Below are positions 20,179 through 23,152 of a stretch of DNA of 23,152 nucleotides, in pieces. The translations under genes were made by a program, and so were the position numbers. Origin of the DNA: a virus; the IMG/VR virus record IMGVR_UViG_3300009481_000106, positions 1-23,152 of that record; one strand, written 5' to 3'. A model generated the notes under the pieces. It did not search any database and had not been told where the DNA came from. It saw only the letters and a program-made list of their open reading frames with translations. Each line of letters begins with the position of its first letter. The first letter of the stretch is position 1.

Positions 20179-20478
20179 ATGACAAAATTATGTCCCAGAG
20201 GTAAAGCAGCAGCAAAGAGAAAATTTAAAGTTTATCCCAGTGCTTATGCTAACGCTTATGCTTCAAAAATATGTGCAGGAAAAATTAAAGACCCTAGTGG
20301 TAAAAAAAGAAAAGATTGGGGTCCTAAAAGAAAAACAAAAAGAAAAACAAAAAAAGCTAACACTGGTGCTTTAATAAGTAAATATGAAAACTTTGATGTT
20401 ATGGGTAGCTCATTAAAAGGAGAGCACGGAGTTAATCAAAGTACTGTAAATTATTATAAGGACTTAGGCATTGGCTAA
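20179..20478 (+). CDS. Basic protein with 'CPRGKAAAKRKFKVYPSAYANAYA' type motif (99 aa)
   Basis: AGGAG lies a few bases before ATG 20179. The N-terminal half is L-C-P-R-G-K-A-A-A-K-R-K-F-K-V followed by Y-P-S-A-Y-A-N-A-Y-A-S-K-I-C, a motif I recall from many small phage proteins of unknown function. A Lys/Arg-rich linker (K-R-K-T-K-R-K-T-K-K) follows, and the acidic, less basic end covers residues 62-99. It overlaps the next frame by 8 nt. Nucleic-acid binding is possible from charge; nothing more can be said. Confidence 0.78.
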   Translation: MTKLCPRGKAAAKRKFKVYPSAYANAYASKICAGKIKDPSGKKRKDWGPKRKTKRKTKKANTGALISKYENFDVMGSSLKGEHGVNQSTVNYYKDLGIG

Positions 20479-20761
20479 GAAAGGATTAAAAGAATGGTTT
20501 TCAGAAAAATGGGTAGACATTGGTGCAAAGAAAAAAGACGGCAAGTTTCAAGAGTGTGGAAGAAAATCTGCAAAATCTGGCAGCAGAAAGTATCCAAAGT
20601 GCGTGCCACTTGCAAAAGCCACACGGATGACAAAGTCCGAAAGGGCGAGTGCTGTCAAGAGAAAAAGAGCAAAGGCACAAGGCGTAGGAGGAAAACCAAC
20701 AAACGTTAAAACATTCGCTGTTGAGGGTGGATTAGCAGATTACTATAAAGGAGTAGTGTAA
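20471..20761 (+). CDS. Basic protein, DUF5872-like (96 aa)
   Basis: Start is TTG 20471, within the end of the previous gene, which gives M-A-K-K-G-L-K-E-W-F. It carries W-F-S-E-K-W-V-D-I-G-A-K-K-K-D-G-K-F (about 9-26), C-G-R-K-S-A-K-S-G-S-R-K-Y-P-K-C-V-P (about 29-46), and R-M-T-K-S-E-R-A-S-A-V-K-R-K-R-A-K-A-Q-G-V-G-G-K-P-T-N-V. I recall this as DUF5872, common in phages, function unknown; the two Cys flanking the basic loop look like a zinc or disulfide clamp. The rarer TTG start is supported by the conserved opening. Its stop overlaps the next ATG by one base. Confidence 0.8.
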   Translation: MAKKGLKEWFSEKWVDIGAKKKDGKFQECGRKSAKSGSRKYPKCVPLAKATRMTKSERASAVKRKRAKAQGVGGKPTNVKTFAVEGGLADYYKGVV

Positions 20762-21648
20762 TGGACAAATTTGATAAACAAGTAAGAAAAGATGCGATGG
20801 CTGGCTTTAGTAATACTAAAGTAACTAAGAATAAAAAAAAGATAGATAGAACTACAAAAAAAATTAATAAAAATTTAATTGATGATGTTATTAAACCATT
20901 TGCTGGTAAAACACCTCCAGGTAGATTAGTAAAAACATTAAGTAAAATAGGTAAAAATATTAAAAGCAAAATAGATAAATTTGATGAAAAAGATGCTGGA
21001 CTTTATGCAATAGCTGGATTGCCTGTTGTGGCTGGTGCTATTGAAACTTTTAAAAGTTTAAAAAATAGAAAATCAAAGAGACAACAAGAACTTGGTACTA
21101 TAGAATATGGTTTTGATACAAAAGGTGTAGATCCAGTAAAGGAAGATAATATAGGAAGATATATGGATAAAAATTTTGAAAGCGCAAAAAAAGCAAGAAT
21201 AAAAAGACGACAAGGTGGAGGTAGTAGTTTTAGTATACAGGGTAAAGATGCTGCTTTAGATATGTATGGTTCTATCGTTGGTCCTGATGCTGATAAGATA
21301 TCAAAAGCAGAAAAAGCAGCACTTATAGGATCAAAAGCTAGAAGAGAAATAATCAATAAAGATAAAAGCAGAAGGCAACGTTTAACTGATATTAAACAAA
21401 GAAAGTTTAGAATGAAACGTATGGAACAACAACCAGAACCATTCACACCATACGCTGAAGATTTTAACAAAGGTGGCTTTGGTGCTTTATCTGTGAAGGC
21501 TGGTATTGATAATAATTATGACCCTACTCATGCTGATAGAATTGCAGCAGGTAAATTAAAAGAAAAAGGTAAGGGAATGAAAACTGGTGGTATTTGTAGA
21601 GGTATAGGTAAAGCTATTAGAGGCACTGGTTTTAGTGGTGTAAAGTAG
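20761..21648 (+). CDS. Basic protein of unknown function with GGICRGxGKAxRGxxFxGVK tail (295 aa)
   Basis: TAATG coupling with the previous gene. It is strongly Lys/Arg-rich in the first 110 residues, with a short hydrophobic patch L-Y-A-I-A-G-L-P-V-V-A-G-A-I (about 81-94) that could be one membrane-contact helix. Residues about 150-235 are helical and charged. It ends M-K-T-G-G-I-C-R-G-I-G-K-A-I-R-G-T-G-F-S-G-V-K; I recall tails of the kind 'GG-x-x-RG-x-G-x-A-x-RG-x-x-F-x-G-x-K' on several unrelated-looking marine phage proteins. Possibly an internal virion or DNA-ejection protein by position before the neck genes; that is a guess. Confidence 0.75.
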   Translation: MDKFDKQVRKDAMAGFSNTKVTKNKKKIDRTTKKINKNLIDDVIKPFAGKTPPGRLVKTLSKIGKNIKSKIDKFDEKDAGLYAIAGLPVVAGAIETFKSLKNRKSKRQQELGTIEYGFDTKGVDPVKEDNIGRYMDKNFESAKKARIKRRQGGGSSFSIQGKDAALDMYGSIVGPDADKISKAEKAALIGSKARREIINKDKSRRQRLTDIKQRKFRMKRMEQQPEPFTPYAEDFNKGGFGALSVKAGIDNNYDPTHADRIAAGKLKEKGKGMKTGGICRGIGKAIRGTGFSGVK

Positions 21649-21656
21649 GTTGATTT

Positions 21657-22346
21657 ATGGCAACTTCAGGAACAACAACATTCGATTTAAGTATAGACGA
21701 CATCATAGAAGAAGCTTATGAGCGCTGTGCTATTCGAACAAACTCTGGGATGGATTTAAAATCGGCAAGGCGAAGTTTAAATATTCTTTTCAGCGAATGG
21801 GGAAACCGAGGCATTCATTTATGGAAGGTAGGCCTCCAAGAGCAACTACTGACAGCCGGGACAGCGACGTACAACGCCCCAAGCAACGCAAACGACATAC
21901 TAGAAGCTTACATTTCAACAACAACTGGAACTACCTCGTCTACAAACGATATCTCGCTTACAAAGATATCAAGGAGTGAATATGCTGCATTACCTAATAA
22001 AGGTTCAACTGGTCAACCTAGTCAGTATTATGTAGATAGACAAACTACTCCTACTATTACTTTGTATCAAACACCTGATGCAGTAACATATACATATTTA
22101 AAATACTATTATTTGAAAAGGATTGAAGATGCAGGTAACTATACTAATGAAGCTGATGTGGTCTTTCGATTCATTCCATGTATGGTGGCTGGTCTTGCCT
22201 ATTATTTAAGTATGAAAAAAAACCCACAGCTTACACAGCAAAGTAAACTTATATATGAAGATGAATTATCAAGAGCGTTAAATGAAGATGGTCAAAGAAC
22301 TTCTGTATATATAACTCCACAAACTTATTATCCACAAGGTGCATAA
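21657..22346 (+). CDS. Head-to-tail adaptor, P22 gp4-like (229 aa)
   Basis: Binds under the portal ring and links it to the tail. The sequence shows I-D-D-I-I-E-E-A-Y-E-R-C (about 13-24), D-L-K-S-A-R-R-S-L-N-I-L-F-S-E-W-G-N-R-G-I-H-L-W (about 33-56), and F-I-P-C-M-V-A-G-L-A-Y-Y-L-S-M-K (about 168-183), typical of the gp4-like tail accessory factors of podoviruses. The segment at about 21790-21960 is richer in GC than the rest of the gene, which may reflect recombination. The stop overlaps the next ATG by one base. Confident in family, with the exact counterpart inferred. Confidence 0.85.
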   Translation: MATSGTTTFDLSIDDIIEEAYERCAIRTNSGMDLKSARRSLNILFSEWGNRGIHLWKVGLQEQLLTAGTATYNAPSNANDILEAYISTTTGTTSSTNDISLTKISRSEYAALPNKGSTGQPSQYYVDRQTTPTITLYQTPDAVTYTYLKYYYLKRIEDAGNYTNEADVVFRFIPCMVAGLAYYLSMKKNPQLTQQSKLIYEDELSRALNEDGQRTSVYITPQTYYPQGA

Positions 22347-22723
22347 TGGCTTACGCAAGAGGTAAATATGCAAAAGCAATATCAGACAGATCAGGTATGG
22401 CATTCAAATACAATGAGATGGTAAAAGAATGGAATGGTTCTTTTGTTCATAAATCTGAGTTTGAGCCTAAACATCCACAAATAAGAAGAAAACATATTAA
22501 GGCTGATGCTATAGCTTTAGCAAATGCAAGGCCTAGACCAAAAGATGATAACAAAGAATTTATTTTATATATCACAAGTGGTTTTTTTGTGAAGAATGGG
22601 GACACTGGCATTAATAGTGGTGCAAGTATGAGAGTTTCAGATAGTGATAATATTTTAGGCACAAAACTTACAGCAGTTGATATAACAACATCTATAGGTT
22701 CTGTTGATGTGGTGATATCATGA
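22346..22723 (+). CDS. Conserved structural-module protein (125 aa)
   Basis: Begins MAYARGKYAKAISDRSGMAF and continues Y-N-E-M-V-K-E-W-N-G-S-F-V-H-K-S-E-F-E-P-K-H-P-Q (about 22-45). I recall this exact opening ('MAYARGKYA-x-AISDRSG-x-x-FPYxEMVxEWNGxxVHxSEFEPKxPQ') from many marine phage genomes, where the protein lies among neck and tail genes; its role is unknown. The later part is Ser/Gly/Asp-rich and beta-like. Coupled at both ends (TAATG before, ATGA after). Confidence 0.82.
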   Translation: MAYARGKYAKAISDRSGMAFKYNEMVKEWNGSFVHKSEFEPKHPQIRRKHIKADAIALANARPRPKDDNKEFILYITSGFFVKNGDTGINSGASMRVSDSDNILGTKLTAVDITTSIGSVDVVIS

Positions 22724-23152
22724 GTATAACACATTCTGAATTTTTAACACAAATTCGTAATTATACAGAAGTAGACTCAAATGTTTTATCAGATACTTTG
22801 TTAGATCAATTCATTAGAAACATTGAATTAGATATTGCGGGAAAAGTTGATTATGATGATATTAGAAAATATGTATTAGCAAGCACCACTGCAAGCCAAA
22901 GATATTTAAATACTCCTGACGATATTTTAATTATAAGATCCATACAAATTATTAATTCAGGCACTAGAGACTTTTTACAAAAAAGAGATACATCTTTCAT
23001 AGCTGAATTTAATCCCACTGATGCAACAGGACAACCAAAATATTATGCTAACTGGAATGAAAATGTTTTTTTATTAGCACCTGTGCCAGATCAATCCTAT
23101 GATATACAATTAAATTATATAAAAGACCCACCTCATTTTAGTTCTTCAAATC
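22720..23152 (+). CDS. Neck/tail adaptor protein, N-terminal part (3' end outside window)
   Basis: ATG 22720 overlaps the previous stop by 4 nt, and the frame stays open to the window edge (144 codons). It contains I-R-N-Y-T-E-V-D-S-N-V (about 10-20), D-Q-F-I-R-N-I-E-L-D-I (about 28-38), D-D-I-R-K-Y-V-L-A (about 45-53), L-N-T-P-D-D-I-L-I-I-R-S-I-Q (about 63-76), F-L-Q-K-R-D-T-S-F-I-A-E-F (about 84-96) and P-K-Y-Y-A-N-W-N-E-N. I recall this pattern in the phage adaptor/tail-tube-linked proteins that follow gp4-type adaptors in podoviruses. Most likely the next ring of the neck or tail; the specific counterpart is inferred. Confidence 0.82.
   Translation, partial: MSITHSEFLTQIRNYTEVDSNVLSDTLLDQFIRNIELDIAGKVDYDDIRKYVLASTTASQRYLNTPDDILIIRSIQIINSGTRDFLQKRDTSFIAEFNPTDATGQPKYYANWNENVFLLAPVPDQSYDIQLNYIKDPPHFSSSN

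Noticed and set aside
21003-21470. 155-aa open frame on the - strand
   Set aside because: It is antisense to the 295-aa protein, is Leu/Ser-rich as expected from the complement of Lys/Arg codons, and has no ribosome binding site; similar shadows occur elsewhere on the - strand.
21797-21979. 60-aa + strand frame inside the gp4-like gene
   Set aside because: It has no ribosome binding site or recognised motif and is explained by the GC-rich patch lacking stops.

Overview
The window is one side of the genome of a tailed, probably short-tailed, double-stranded DNA phage. Every credible gene is on the + strand, most genes touch or overlap by 1-4 nt, the DNA is AT-rich, and the order is HNH, small terminase, nuclease, large terminase, portal, scaffold, major capsid, neck/tail adaptors. 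The AT-rich codon use, the many very small Lys/Arg-rich proteins and the remembered protein families point to a marine phage of an AT-rich alphaproteobacterial-type host (Pelagibacterales would fit). The host assignment is inference. I saw no integrase, tRNA, CRISPR array or insertion sequence.

Layout. 1-1151: the end of an HNH nuclease and three small genes. 1152-1487: a non-coding stretch with TAGGAA iterons just before the small terminase. 1488-2401: small terminase and a PD-(D/E)XK-type nuclease. 2402-5434: a cargo island that separates the two terminase genes. It has three independently promoted cassettes separated by copies of a GC-rich repeat and closed by two intrinsic terminators. 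5435-11838: large terminase, a 734-aa protein resembling the large polyvalent proteins of other phages, a small gene and the portal. 11822-14802: small genes, a Methyltransf_24-type methyltransferase, a 3TM holin, and a C5 cytosine methyltransferase whose 3' two thirds is also read in a second frame. 14762-18134: GroES-like co-chaperonin, scaffold, two likely virion proteins and the major capsid protein, ending at a strong terminator. 18190-21648: a new transcription unit with two beta-rich likely virion proteins, an M15 peptidase endolysin and a run of small, very basic proteins. 21657-23152: neck/tail adaptor genes, the last cut by the window edge.

How they work together. Terminase, portal, scaffold, capsid and the GroES-like protein form the head assembly and packaging machine. 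The methyltransferase probably protects phage DNA from host restriction. The holin and M15 peptidase lyse the cell but lie about 6.4 kb apart. The cargo cassettes look like 'morons', extra genes with their own promoters.

Most noteworthy: (1) the nested reading frame inside the cytosine methyltransferase gene, with its own ribosome binding site and recognisable conserved motifs in both frames; (2) the cargo island, where three promoters share an identical -10 / 6 nt / GTGTTAAAC start geometry; (3) the GC-rich palindromic repeat family between the cassettes, one copy of which supplies the C-terminus of the nuclease.
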